NCBI GenBank assembly: GCA_019358945.1
Contig: JAHHIE010000025.1
Span: 1 to 64,000, forward strand
DNA: 64,000 nucleotides
Direction: 5' to 3'
DNA from: Stenomitos rutilans HA7619-LM2
GTDB lineage: Bacteria > Cyanobacteriota > Cyanobacteriia > Leptolyngbyales > Leptolyngbyaceae
Part shown: positions 43,338 to 51,256 of the stretch, in pieces
Layout of the letters: every line of letters starts with the position of its first letter
Position numbering within the stretch: position 1 is the stretch's first letter
Position numbers and translations under genes: made by a program
The notes under the pieces: generated by a model
The model's input: the letters and a program-made list of their open reading frames with translations, nothing else
Told to the model about the DNA's origin: nothing
The model's database searches: none

Positions 43338-43684
43338 TTGTGTATCCTAACAGTATCATTCTACGCATTTACAGCAGCCCAACACTGCGTTGGTGTGGAC
43401 GGAACAGCAGTTATTGGTGAGAGTTCAAGGTTGGATGACCGAGTAGTTTGGCGGTTCGCACAAGCAAATCAAATGATTTTGCTAACAGCTAATCGGAGTA
43501 TAAAAGGTCATCATTCTCTAGAGCAAGTGATGCGTGAAGAAAATACATCTACATCACTGCCCGTTATTACAACCCGTTATTACAATTGGAGATGCTGATC
43601 GAGTCTATCGGTTTCAGGCGATCGTGATGGCGATCGCAATGGCATTGACAAGAAACCTGCTACTACAACGCAATGCATCCTTGT
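43338..43684 (+). pseudogene. DUF5615/PIN-like toxin-type gene broken by a 13-bp tandem duplication
   Basis: The frame reads RVVWRFAQANQMILLTANRS, then LEQVMREENTSTSLPVIT. This resembles the small PIN-like DUF5615-type proteins common in cyanobacteria (…WRFAQ…LLTANRxMxGxxSLE…REENTxxSLPVxTIGD). At 43560-43585 the 13-mer CCCGTTATTACAA occurs twice in tandem. Removing one copy restores TSLPVITIGDADRVYR, the expected continuation. The duplication is not a multiple of three and shifts the frame into an early stop at 43598. The 5' end and the C-terminal tail also look decayed. Confidence 0.7.
43560..43585. repeat. Perfect 13-bp tandem duplication
   Basis: CCCGTTATTACAA occurs at 43560-43572 and again at 43573-43585 with no base between. 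It is the frameshifting lesion in the pseudogene described above. Confidence 0.95.
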
Positions 43685-44050
43685 CTATAAGCCCCGATCG
43701 CGCTCCAGGTCATGAATCACTTTTTCGTAGACCCAAACGGGCGAGCGATCGGGATTCTGCTCTTGAGCCTGTTCTACCAGATGTCTTGCCAGCGTTTCAT
43801 TGCCGTTGAGCAACATCACTAAGCGGCGATGCAGAGGAGCAACCTGCCAGGCAGTTGTCGCCGCATCTGATGACTGCGTTTGTGTCATCACCTGTTCGCC
43901 CCGTGCAATCAGTTCCTCCACGGTTTGCTGTACCTCGACCTGTACCGCTGCGAGGCTTTCATCCAAACGCTCGATTTTCTCAATCGTGTATGATGCCAAC
44001 CCTGCTCCAAAATAGAGGGTTTTTTGAAGCAGGTTGTTCAAGCTATCCAT
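43685..44050 (-). CDS. Conserved-type hypothetical protein, helical
   Basis: 121 residues, no signal peptide. The N-terminal part NNLLQKTLYFGAGLASYTIEKI followed by a heptad-rich stretch (ESLAAVQVEVQQTVEELIARG) resembles phasin-like or granule-associated helical proteins, but similarity is general. The C-terminal part (RRLVMLLNGNETLARHLVEQ, VWVYEKVIHDLERDRG) looks like a small separate helical domain. I do not know its function. It starts 115 bases from the end of the DUF2330 gene and is transcribed in the same direction. Confidence 0.6.
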   Translation of the reverse strand: MDSLNNLLQKTLYFGAGLASYTIEKIERLDESLAAVQVEVQQTVEELIARGEQVMTQTQSSDAATTAWQVAPLHRRLVMLLNGNETLARHLVEQAQEQNPDRSPVWVYEKVIHDLERDRGL

Positions 44051-44165
44051 AACGATTCGATTCGTTGAGTTGCAGTCCCCTTATTCTGCCTTCAACCCTA
44101 TAGCAACGTCATCCCTATCGAGAGACAATTCCTTGCCTCTTGACGGTTAAACGAGGCGATCGGCA

Positions 44166-45542
44166 CTATTGTCCAACCAGGCTGGACAGAATCCGCTGCC
44201 AGAAGGGGCGCGCATCGCCTTCAATTTGCGGCTGCTTTTTACGAATATCTTGAATGTTCCATCCGGTCAGGCGCGCCAGGTTTTGTGCTTGCTGTTCAAA
44301 GCGACGGGGGAGCGATCGGCGATACTGATACGCCTCCCGGCACGTTGGTTTACCTGTAAACTCGTGACGCAGCACATAGCGACCCTGGAACGTCTCGCGG
44401 TTGCCCGTTTCCTGGAACACCAGATCTTCAGGGAACTTATCGCGGGTGTAGCGGACGTGCAGGCGGGTGATGAATACGTTGGAGGAGGGGAAGCGACGCG
44501 GACGGAATCCACCCGATGGCATGGGAACCGTATCGTCTGGACTGTCGAGCCAGAACACGCCTGCCTGCTTCAGTTCCTCCTGTGACAAAGGCTCTGCGGA
44601 ACAGGGGTCACAGTTTGCCATATCCCAGGCGTATTCCATAAAGGCTACTTTGCGATCTTCGCGATCATATGCCGTCTGAAACATTGCCTTGTAGAAGTCG
44701 CTAAACTCATTTTTGACAAACACTGGGATTTCCGAATCCGACGGTACTTTCACGGTGCGATAGTTTGTGACTTCCGTTTGTCCCTGTGGCGAAAGCACGT
44801 AGATGAGCAAATCCTGTGCCGCTTTCGCGTTGATCATGCCTAACCGAATGGGCAACATAAAGCGCGGCGACTCGTAGGCAATTTGCAGGGGACGGAGGGA
44901 TTGATAGCCCGCTTTGTCGTACTCAGCCAGATTGACCTTCGCCACAAAAAACTTCAGCTTTTGCCGAATGTAGGGTTTCAGCAGTTGATTCGCGCCTCTG
45001 GGAATTTTGTAGCCATTTTGAGTCAGCCAGGTTCGCAGCCCATCCGATTCCTTCGCGCTCAATAACAGGATGTCATACTCGCCTACTGTATACCTTGCTT
45101 CCACAGTGACACCCAGCGAATCTCTACGTGCCCTGTTCGACTCCTGAGCCACTCCTGACGCAGCGGAAGGTGCTGGAACCGCTCGATCGTACAGCCGCTG
45201 TTCACAGGGATCTTCGTCAAAATATTCCACCAAACGCGGCGCACTGAAAGCATCCAGCCGCTCAATGATTTTGGGGTCAGCGACCTTAATCTGATCTTTT
45301 CGCAGCACTACTGGCACAGGCACCACGATCGCAAAATCTTTCACCTCGCCCTGGAAGTCATTTGCCATTGTCAGCACAGTACGGTTGCCTGAGCGTGCGA
45401 TCGCCACCTGCGAAGCCTGGTTATACAGTTTGGCATCTGCCTTCGCCACATAAAAGCCGCAGAACGCCCAGGCACTCGGAGCGACCAGCAGGCAAATAAG
45501 GCAGGTAAACAATAAGGTTAGGAGAAGGCGTAGGGGTTTCAT
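44166..45542 (-). CDS. Exported DUF2330 protein
   Basis: 458 residues. A clear signal peptide (KPLRLLLTLLFTCLICLLVAPSAWA) precedes FCGFYVAKADAKLYNQASQVAI, the DUF2330 start, and the family block VLTMANDFQGEVKDFAIVVPVP. Several Cys (DPCEQRL, MANCDPCSAEP, KPTCREAY) may form disulfides in the periplasm. Function unknown. ATG at 45542 is used because the frame upstream to 45602 is repeat-derived. The RnfD-like membrane protein gene lies upstream on the same strand, with a 174-base repeat-filled spacer; the pair may work together. Confidence 0.8.
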   Translation of the reverse strand: MKPLRLLLTLLFTCLICLLVAPSAWAFCGFYVAKADAKLYNQASQVAIARSGNRTVLTMANDFQGEVKDFAIVVPVPVVLRKDQIKVADPKIIERLDAFSAPRLVEYFDEDPCEQRLYDRAVPAPSAASGVAQESNRARRDSLGVTVEARYTVGEYDILLLSAKESDGLRTWLTQNGYKIPRGANQLLKPYIRQKLKFFVAKVNLAEYDKAGYQSLRPLQIAYESPRFMLPIRLGMINAKAAQDLLIYVLSPQGQTEVTNYRTVKVPSDSEIPVFVKNEFSDFYKAMFQTAYDREDRKVAFMEYAWDMANCDPCSAEPLSQEELKQAGVFWLDSPDDTVPMPSGGFRPRRFPSSNVFITRLHVRYTRDKFPEDLVFQETGNRETFQGRYVLRHEFTGKPTCREAYQYRRSLPRRFEQQAQNLARLTGWNIQDIRKKQPQIEGDARPFWQRILSSLVGQ

Positions 45543-45716
45543 GGGAAGAGTTATGAGTTGTGAGTTATGAGTTGCCGAAAAGGACGCAGAAGGCAGGGGC
45601 AAGGGAGCAGAGGCAGAAGGCAGAGGGCAGAGGGCAGCAGGTAGGAGAGTTATAAGTTTTGAGTTATGAGTTATGAGTGAGAGCTGAGAGCTGAGAGCTG
45701 TCCAGGTTTACGAGCT
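45543..45716. repeat. Low-complexity repeat tract between DUF2330 and RnfD-like genes
   Basis: Built of GGCAGAAGGCAGAGGGCAGA, GAGTTATGAGTTATGAGT and GAGAGCTGAGAGCTGAGAGC words. The same kinds of words are found inside the RnfD-like gene (46395-46580) and inside uvrA (54880-54915). Confidence 0.75.
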
Positions 45717-46751
45717 TTAAGTAACCAGTGCTGTCAATTCTCGCTCTCCCGCCTCCCCTGCCTCCCCTGCCCCCTCTGCTTCTTCCGCTCGACTCCGCCA
45801 AACAAACCGATCGCCCGGAAACACAGCATCAATCAAAATGCTCAACGGTGCCAGCGCGAAGAGTGCCCAGAAAACAGCGGTTGAAAGAAACAGGTAGTTG
45901 CGAAGGAAAAAGGTGAGGAGGGCGATCGCCATTGCCCACAGCACTCGTCCAATCCGAGCATTGGGAATGGTGCGCGGGTCAGTAATCATAAACAGGGAAA
46001 ACATCAGCAGCGAACCACTCATCAGGCGATGCGCCCACACATCCCACGTCCAGCCCAGCAAGATGTTGCGAATCGCTTCTAATACGGCGTAACTACCCAG
46101 AAAGGCGATCGTCGTATCCCACCGTCCCACTCGCCCGACCACCAAACCACCGCAGCTTAAAAACATCAGCGCATACCAGCCTTCTTCGCCCCACTGCCCC
46201 GGTGATACCCAGGCATCCGGCGTGAGGATCAGCGCTGCCACAATGCCAAAGTTGCCGGGGTTGAAGACATGCTTTCCGTTGACCCGAATCAGGAATTTGC
46301 TGGCGATCGCCGCCACACACGCCAAAACCATCGTGCTGTAATGATCGGCGCGAACGAGAATGCTCAGCCCCAGCGAGGTGACAAGGGCACTGGGGAGAGA
46401 GGAGAGAAAGGCAGGGGAAAGGCTAAAGGCTAAAGGCTGAAGGCTGAAGGCTGAGGGATGAAGAATGAGGGATGAGGGATGAAGTGTTGAGTCACTTTCT
46501 GCCTCCTGCCTCTTACCCCCTGTCTCTTGCCTTCTGCCTCCTGCCTTCTGCCTTCTGCCTCCTGCCTCCTGCCTTACAACCGCTACCATCATCCACTGCG
46601 TTATCACACACGTTGCGATCGCCACCGCAATCATGCCGGGTTTCAGCGACCAATCGCGTGTGCCCAACCCCACCACCAGAAAGAGTCCCAAGAAGAGGAT
46701 TTGATACGTGCGGGCATCATCCCATAGACGATCGTCATTCCAGAACAGCAT
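45717..46751 (-). CDS. RnfD/NqrB-like membrane protein with repeat-derived insert
   Basis: 344 residues with about nine hydrophobic helices (LGLFLVVGLGTRDWSL at the start, ALVTSLGLSILVRADHYSTM, VNGKHVFNPGNFGIVAALIL, LMSGSLLMFSLFMITDPRTIP). The GKHVFNPGNFG and MITDPRTIPN blocks fit the NQR2/RnfD family, membrane subunits of sodium-pumping or electron-transport complexes. No other rnf or nqr gene is present, and I do not see the flavin-attachment Ser/Thr-Gly-Ala-Thr motif. Residues about 60-120 (RQEAGGRRQKAGGRRQ, then SALPSA-type Ser/Leu runs) are low-complexity and come from in-frame intergenic-type repeats. The C-terminal tail (EEAEGAGEAGEAGE) also looks repeat-derived. Confidence 0.75.
   Translation of the reverse strand: MLFWNDDRLWDDARTYQILFLGLFLVVGLGTRDWSLKPGMIAVAIATCVITQWMMVAVVRQEAGGRRQKAGGRRQETGGKRQEAESDSTLHPSSLILHPSAFSLQPLAFSLSPAFLSSLPSALVTSLGLSILVRADHYSTMVLACVAAIASKFLIRVNGKHVFNPGNFGIVAALILTPDAWVSPGQWGEEGWYALMFLSCGGLVVGRVGRWDTTIAFLGSYAVLEAIRNILLGWTWDVWAHRLMSGSLLMFSLFMITDPRTIPNARIGRVLWAMAIALLTFFLRNYLFLSTAVFWALFALAPLSILIDAVFPGDRFVWRSRAEEAEGAGEAGEAGERELTALVT
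46395..46580. repeat. Repeat-derived insert inside the RnfD-like gene
   Basis: The plus strand reads AAAGGCTAAAGGCTGAAGG, GAGGGATGAGGGATGAAG and then CTTCTGCCTCCTGCCTTCTG in near-tandem fashion. It is in frame with the minus-strand gene and sits between two membrane-helix regions. Confidence 0.8.
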
Positions 46752-46929
46752 CGGCAGCCCTCAGTGAAGAACATTGGATGGCTGCTATTATGGCCTCGCT
46801 AAAATGAAAACCTGGAATTGTTACAGTTTAGGTAACGGCGTGATTTAGGTGCGCTCTGTGCCGAGCGATGAGGTTAGCCACGACAAAAAGCTGTCTATTC
46901 TAAAGACAAACCTAATTCCCTAAGACTGT

Positions 46930-47247
46930 ATGGATATAGATGAGTTTGTTGGCTTTACAGCGCGGGAAAAATATATTCGCAATGCCTATCGCGATCGAGA
47001 CCTCTCAAAGCCATCGCGCTATACAGTGCGAGAACTGACGGTTATCATTCCGTCACTACTTTTTGTTGGGCTTTACTTCTGGTATGAAGATGTCACATTA
47101 GTCTTTGTTGGTTATGCTTTGCTGCTCTGGCACTTAGTGTCTGGACTTAAGCAGAATCCCTTTTATTTGGAATCATACCGAAGTATTTTCTCAAAGTATG
47201 AGGCAAAAATAAAAGAACTCGCTGAAGTGCAGCAAGAAGAGGAGTAG
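46930..47247 (+). CDS. Small membrane protein, unrecognised
   Basis: 105 residues. A soluble basic N-terminal part (MDIDEFVGFTAREKYIRNAY) is followed by two adjacent hydrophobic helices (ELTVIIPSLLFVGLYFWY and DVTLVFVGYALLLWHLVSG, about residues 35-75) and an acidic C-terminal helix (KYEAKIKELAEVQQEEE). This hairpin layout suggests an inner-membrane protein with both ends in the cytoplasm. I do not recognise the family. It converges with the large repeat protein at 47286. Confidence 0.6.
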   Translation: MDIDEFVGFTAREKYIRNAYRDRDLSKPSRYTVRELTVIIPSLLFVGLYFWYEDVTLVFVGYALLLWHLVSGLKQNPFYLESYRSIFSKYEAKIKELAEVQQEEE

Positions 47248-47285
47248 GTTGAAACGCCTCCCTTGTAATGTTTAAAGCTATTTGG

Positions 47286-49361
47286 CTACTGCCTGATCGC
47301 CCGCTTCCATGCCTGAATCTCTTGCTGTGCCTCTGCATAGACCCCAGCACGCGACGGAATTTTTTGGGCCACCGCGATCGCTCCCGGAACATCGTAAACT
47401 GACTGGCTCTTAGCCACCTGTAAAAGCTGGCTACTCCATTCATTGATAGCATTATCCGCATCCGATCGCAGCGCACTCCCCGCTGGCACCTGATCCGCTG
47501 TCCGAATGGCATTTGCCAAGCCTTCGGGAGATCCTGAGTTTGCCAACTGACGAGCCGTTTGCAGGTTTTGCTCTGCCTGCGCCTGAAGCTCCTGATTGCG
47601 TAGCTGCTTGCGCCACTGTTTGACATCTACCTGTGCATCGGCATAGAGCGATCGCCCCGACCCAATTTGCTCCGCCATTCTAATCGCAGAGGACAGATCG
47701 CCCGCGTTGGCAAACTCTCTAGCCCGATCGAGATAAGGCTGATCCTGAATCTGCTGCACTTGCCCTGTCCAGGTACGCGCTTTGCCCTGAGCTTCTTTAT
47801 ACAATGCCCGTCCTGGTGCAATTTGATTAGCCTGTGCCGCCGCTGCCTGCAAAGAGGCAACATCGCCCTGTGTCGCAATTTGCTCTGCTTGATCCAAAAT
47901 GGGACGATCTTCAATGGTTTGGACCTGCGCTGTCCAGGTTTGAATTTGCTTTTGGACTTCGCCCCAGCGCGGATTTGAGCGCGAAATAGTCGAGGCTTCC
48001 GCGATCGCCGCTGATAGATCGGCAACCGTACCAGGTTGAGACAGAATGCGTGCTTTTTCTAATTGGGCGATCGCTTCAATTTCAAGCTGCCAGCGAACGA
48101 TGAGCTGCTGCGCTTTGCGGTAGAGCGGACGATTGGGCTGAATGCGCTGCGCCTGAGAAATCGCTTCTTCAATGTCCGGTACCGTGTTCAGCCAAACCTG
48201 AGACTGGGCATTTGCCAGCACGGTCAGGTCTTTCACCTGCTCATCGAGGTTAGCAACCTCTGGAATTTTGCTTAGTACATTTAACGCTCCCTGCAAGTCC
48301 CGTTGATCGAGCAACGTCTGTGCCAGATCCACCATCTTCTGCCCAAATTCTCCGATCGCTTTCTGCGCCGCTTGATGCACATAACTCTTCTCACCAATGG
48401 ACTGCGCTAGTTTGATCGCTTCTAGTAAATTGGTCAGCCCACCATCGTCAGCAAGTCGTTGTGCCTTGCCGAGCGTATTGCCATCCTCTCGTGAGGCTGT
48501 AATTTTAGTGGTCAGTTCGTTGTACTTCGTGGTTTGCCAGAAGTCGTTGTCTACGTCGAGCAAGCGCACCGCATAGGAAAATGCCTGTCGCCAATCGAGG
48601 TCTCGCAGTGCTTGTTCTGCTTTGCGGTAAAGGGTCTCCGCTTTGGACCAGATTGTTTGCCAGCGCTGCACCCGTTCTTCAACCAGCTTATAAGCAGACA
48701 CTTTTGGCGAGATCCGCCGTGCTGCCGCGATCGCCTCATTCAATTTCCCAGCATTGAAATCGGCTTCGGCAAGCTTTAAGACTTCCAGTGACCAGAGTTC
48801 GACCAGGCGATCGGCTTCGTCCCGTAGCGGATGATCCTTGGGCAGAGAATCGACCAACGCGATCGCTTCCAGCAAGTCGTTTGAAGTCTGCTTGCTAGCT
48901 GCCAGTCGCGCACACTCAAAGCGCAGAGACGCTGAAGCCAGCGGCCAAAAAATGGCTGGACAGTTGGGTAATCCAGGCAACTGGAGCAGTAGGGCCAATG
49001 CCAGCGCGCCTGTGCCCACACAGCCAACTCCAGTCACCAACAACCAAACTTTCCAGCTATAAAGCCAGCGAAACCAGCGACGGGGTACCCTAACCCTACT
49101 AGAAGGCTGACTAAGCGCTGGCCCCTCTGGGCCGATTTGCTTAACAACGCGCGGTTTAGGCTGCTTCGAGGGTCTGGGTGGTGGCGGTACAGGCCGCGAG
49201 GGTTGCGGTCTAGGTAAGCCTGATGTCTGTGGGCGAGGCTGTGAGACAGAGGCCGCTGCAACAGGGTGTGACGTTGTTTGCGGAGGCAACGTCCCATCGT
49301 TTCTACCTTCGTGCGATCGCCTTGACGGCTGACGGTCTGGTGTGCCCGAATCTCTAGTCAT
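47286..49361 (-). CDS. Large membrane-anchored helical repeat protein
   Basis: About 691 residues. The first 90 are Pro/Ser/Arg-rich and probably disordered (PRPQPSRPVPPPPRPSKQ). One transmembrane helix follows (VWLLVTGVGCVGTGALALALL, about 98-118). The rest is a chain of degenerate helical repeats of roughly 40-55 residues with the recurring pattern 'ALY-EAQ-…-W-x-x-Q-V-Q-x-I-x-D-x-P-x-L-D-x-A' (ALYKEAQGKARTWTGQVQQI, SLYADAQVDVKQWRKQL, GVYAEAQQEIQAWKRA). It is TPR-like in feel; automatic annotation often calls such proteins 'chromosome segregation ATPase', but no ATPase motif is visible. ATG at 49361 is chosen over a start at 49400. Confidence 0.65.
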   Translation of the reverse strand: MTRDSGTPDRQPSRRSHEGRNDGTLPPQTTSHPVAAASVSQPRPQTSGLPRPQPSRPVPPPPRPSKQPKPRVVKQIGPEGPALSQPSSRVRVPRRWFRWLYSWKVWLLVTGVGCVGTGALALALLLQLPGLPNCPAIFWPLASASLRFECARLAASKQTSNDLLEAIALVDSLPKDHPLRDEADRLVELWSLEVLKLAEADFNAGKLNEAIAAARRISPKVSAYKLVEERVQRWQTIWSKAETLYRKAEQALRDLDWRQAFSYAVRLLDVDNDFWQTTKYNELTTKITASREDGNTLGKAQRLADDGGLTNLLEAIKLAQSIGEKSYVHQAAQKAIGEFGQKMVDLAQTLLDQRDLQGALNVLSKIPEVANLDEQVKDLTVLANAQSQVWLNTVPDIEEAISQAQRIQPNRPLYRKAQQLIVRWQLEIEAIAQLEKARILSQPGTVADLSAAIAEASTISRSNPRWGEVQKQIQTWTAQVQTIEDRPILDQAEQIATQGDVASLQAAAAQANQIAPGRALYKEAQGKARTWTGQVQQIQDQPYLDRAREFANAGDLSSAIRMAEQIGSGRSLYADAQVDVKQWRKQLRNQELQAQAEQNLQTARQLANSGSPEGLANAIRTADQVPAGSALRSDADNAINEWSSQLLQVAKSQSVYDVPGAIAVAQKIPSRAGVYAEAQQEIQAWKRAIRQ

Positions 49362-49518
49362 ACTCACAAAACAAGCAGCAACGCTGCGTGAAAGCCTCAA
49401 ACCATCTGCATAGATGCCATGCTACTCTTCAAGTTCCAAAAAGCCAAATGGGTTTGTAGGTTACTGAAGTCAGACCGCATTAGAACACAAAAGCGTCATT
49501 TCTGCAAAAGTCGCTTTC

Positions 49519-49682
49519 TTAATTAGGACTTACGCAAAAGCGGTCATCCTTCGCCCCCTAGCCCCCAATTCATAGCCCTACCGGGCATACCCTTCGGGAA
49601 GCAAGCTACAAGAAAGGGGGGAACCGAGCCAATGAAAGCCCCCAGAGTTAGGAGTTTGGGGCAAATGCGTCAGCTCTATTAA
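49519..49682. repeat. MITE-like element (family B, copy 2)
   Basis: About 160 bp from TTAATTAGGACTTACGC to ATGCGTCAGCTCTATTAA, with imperfect inverted ends. The left 45 bases are the inverse of 108-153. It carries a block GCATACCCTTCGGGAAGCAAG as a small internal palindrome. The remaining DNA of the 49362-49849 gap shows no gene. Confidence 0.6.
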
Positions 49683-49849
49683 TGTCCAGTGTTGTGCTTG
49701 AGCCTCACTCAGCGATCGCCAGACTAAACGCAGCGATGACCAACAACGGCGATCGAAACAACGACAGAACTCGCAAGACGCGCTAGCCTTTTACAGACAA
49801 CGCTAACGCTCAACTCTACGAACTCTTACTTGGAGTACAGTGCCTCAGA

Positions 49850-50632
49850 ATGAACTTGCGAACAGTCATCGCAACACGCTACGTGACTCCACTACGTGAA
49901 GGAGGTTCCCTACCTGCCATTGTCGAAGCCGATGACGATGGTATGTACGTGCTCAAATTTCGTGGGGCTGGGCAGGGAGCCAAAGCACTCGTGGCAGAGC
50001 TGGTTGCAGGCGAAATCGCTCGTGCGATCGGGATGCCAGTCCCCGAAATTGTCTTCGTGACACTTGACCCTGATCTTGCACGCACGGAGCCTGACCCCGA
50101 AATTCAAGACTTGATCCGGGCGAGTGCTGGACTGAACCTTGCGCTGGACTATCTGCCTGGTTCCATGACCTTTGACCCGATCGCAGGACAAGTTGAGGCG
50201 AAGCTTGCGTCGGCGATCGTATGGTTTGATGCCTATATTACGAATATCGATCGCACACCGCGCAACGCCAATATGCTGGTCTGGCATCGACGGCTTTGGC
50301 TGATCGACCACGGAGCCGCGCTGTACTTCCATCACACCTGGCAAAATTACCGCGATCGTAGTCGAGCACCCTTTCCAGCTATCAAAGATCATGTGCTACT
50401 GCGCTTCGCCAGCGAACTACAAGTAGCAGATGAAGCGCTCACCGCACGACTCACCCCCACTATCATCGACCAGATCGTGCAACTGATTCCTGATAGCTGG
50501 GTGGTAGACAGTGCTCCCTTTCCAGATGCAAAACACTATCGGGACGCGTTCATTGAATATTTGGTGAGACGATTAGAAACACCCCGCGCGTTTCTGGAGG
50601 AAGCCCTACGTGCCCGATCACTTCACGTATGA
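49850..50632 (+). CDS. HipA-like kinase
   Basis: 260 residues. HipA-family (PI3/4-kinase-like) fold: MYVLKFRGAGQGAKALVAELVA contains the ATP-binding Lys, IVWFDAYITNIDRTPRNANML has the catalytic Asp and the Asn of the D-x4-N motif, and LWLIDHGAALYFHH gives the metal-binding Asp (DFG-like). It is shorter than HipA toxins and lacks their N-terminal domain and a HipB partner. The next gene, overlapping by 23 bases, encodes a DUF3037 protein. This two-gene set recurs in bacteria as far as I recall. The substrate is unknown; I would not call it a toxin on present evidence. Confidence 0.82.
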   Translation: MNLRTVIATRYVTPLREGGSLPAIVEADDDGMYVLKFRGAGQGAKALVAELVAGEIARAIGMPVPEIVFVTLDPDLARTEPDPEIQDLIRASAGLNLALDYLPGSMTFDPIAGQVEAKLASAIVWFDAYITNIDRTPRNANMLVWHRRLWLIDHGAALYFHHTWQNYRDRSRAPFPAIKDHVLLRFASELQVADEALTARLTPTIIDQIVQLIPDSWVVDSAPFPDAKHYRDAFIEYLVRRLETPRAFLEEALRARSLHV

Positions 50633-51026
50633 CTACGCCATTATTCGCGTCGTCCCCAAAGTTGAGCGTGAAGAGTTTATCAACGTGGGCGTGATTGTCT
50701 CCTGCGCCAGCAACGGCTTTCTTGAGGCCCGCATTGAGTTGAATGAGTCGCGGTTGTTGGCGATCGACCCCACGCTGGATCTCGACCTCATCCGCAGCTA
50801 CCTGGCAGTAATTCCAGTGATGTGTGCAGGTGGCAAAGCGGCTGGCGCGATCGGTCAACTACCCATGAGAGAACGCTTTCACTGGCTTGTTGCGCCTCGT
50901 AGTACGATCATTCAAACCTCGCGAGTTCATACAGGTCTCTGCAAACACTTACCAGATGTCATAGAACATCTACTTAACCTTATGGTGCGAACATCTCGCC
51001 ATAGAGATGGTGAAGACATCTGCTGA
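50610..51026 (+). CDS. DUF3037 protein, partner of the HipA-like kinase
   Basis: 138 residues. The DUF3037 start FTYDYAIIRVVPKVEREEFINVGVIV is unmistakable. The middle part (LLAIDPTLDLDLIRSYL) and QLPMRERFHWLVAPRSTIIQ, SRVHTGLC also match the family. Function unknown. It starts with GTG at 50610 inside the 3' end of the kinase gene in another frame, so the two are translationally coupled. The tail after about residue 115 (HLLNLMVRTSRHRDG) ends seven bases before the tRNA-Gln gene on the other strand. Confidence 0.82.
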   Translation: MPDHFTYDYAIIRVVPKVEREEFINVGVIVSCASNGFLEARIELNESRLLAIDPTLDLDLIRSYLAVIPVMCAGGKAAGAIGQLPMRERFHWLVAPRSTIIQTSRVHTGLCKHLPDVIEHLLNLMVRTSRHRDGEDIC

Positions 51027-51032
51027 TGAAAA

Positions 51033-51104
51033 CTGGGGCGCTAGGATTCGAACCTAGGGATGGCGAGACCAAAACCCGCTGCCTTACCACTTGGCGACGC
51101 CCCA
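51033..51104 (-). tRNA. tRNA-Gln (anticodon UUG)
   Basis: 72 bases on the minus strand fold as a tRNA. The acceptor stem pairs UGGGGCG with CGCCCCA, with G73 as discriminator. The D-arm has CCAAGUGGUAAGGC, the anticodon loop reads UUUUGGU with UUG, and the T-arm is CUAGGUUCGAAUCCUAG. The U1-A72 pair and G73 are known identity elements of glutamine tRNA. CCA is not encoded. It lies at the end of the DUF3037 gene. Confidence 0.95.
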
Positions 51105-51256
51105 ACGCGTTACCAGAGTATATAGTAGCAGTTTACGTCCCAGACATGTCAAGAATTAAAAGTAAAAGACGCAGTGAACAGCGATCGAAACGTCAACAGC
51201 CCCTTCTTGACTGCTTTTACGCCTACCGATGCCTTTAAGCAGCGGCTGGCAGACGT

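Noticed and set aside
49850-50632. HipBA toxin-antitoxin
   Set aside because: The kinase is short, without a HipA N-terminal domain, and no HipB gene lies near; it is paired with DUF3037 instead.
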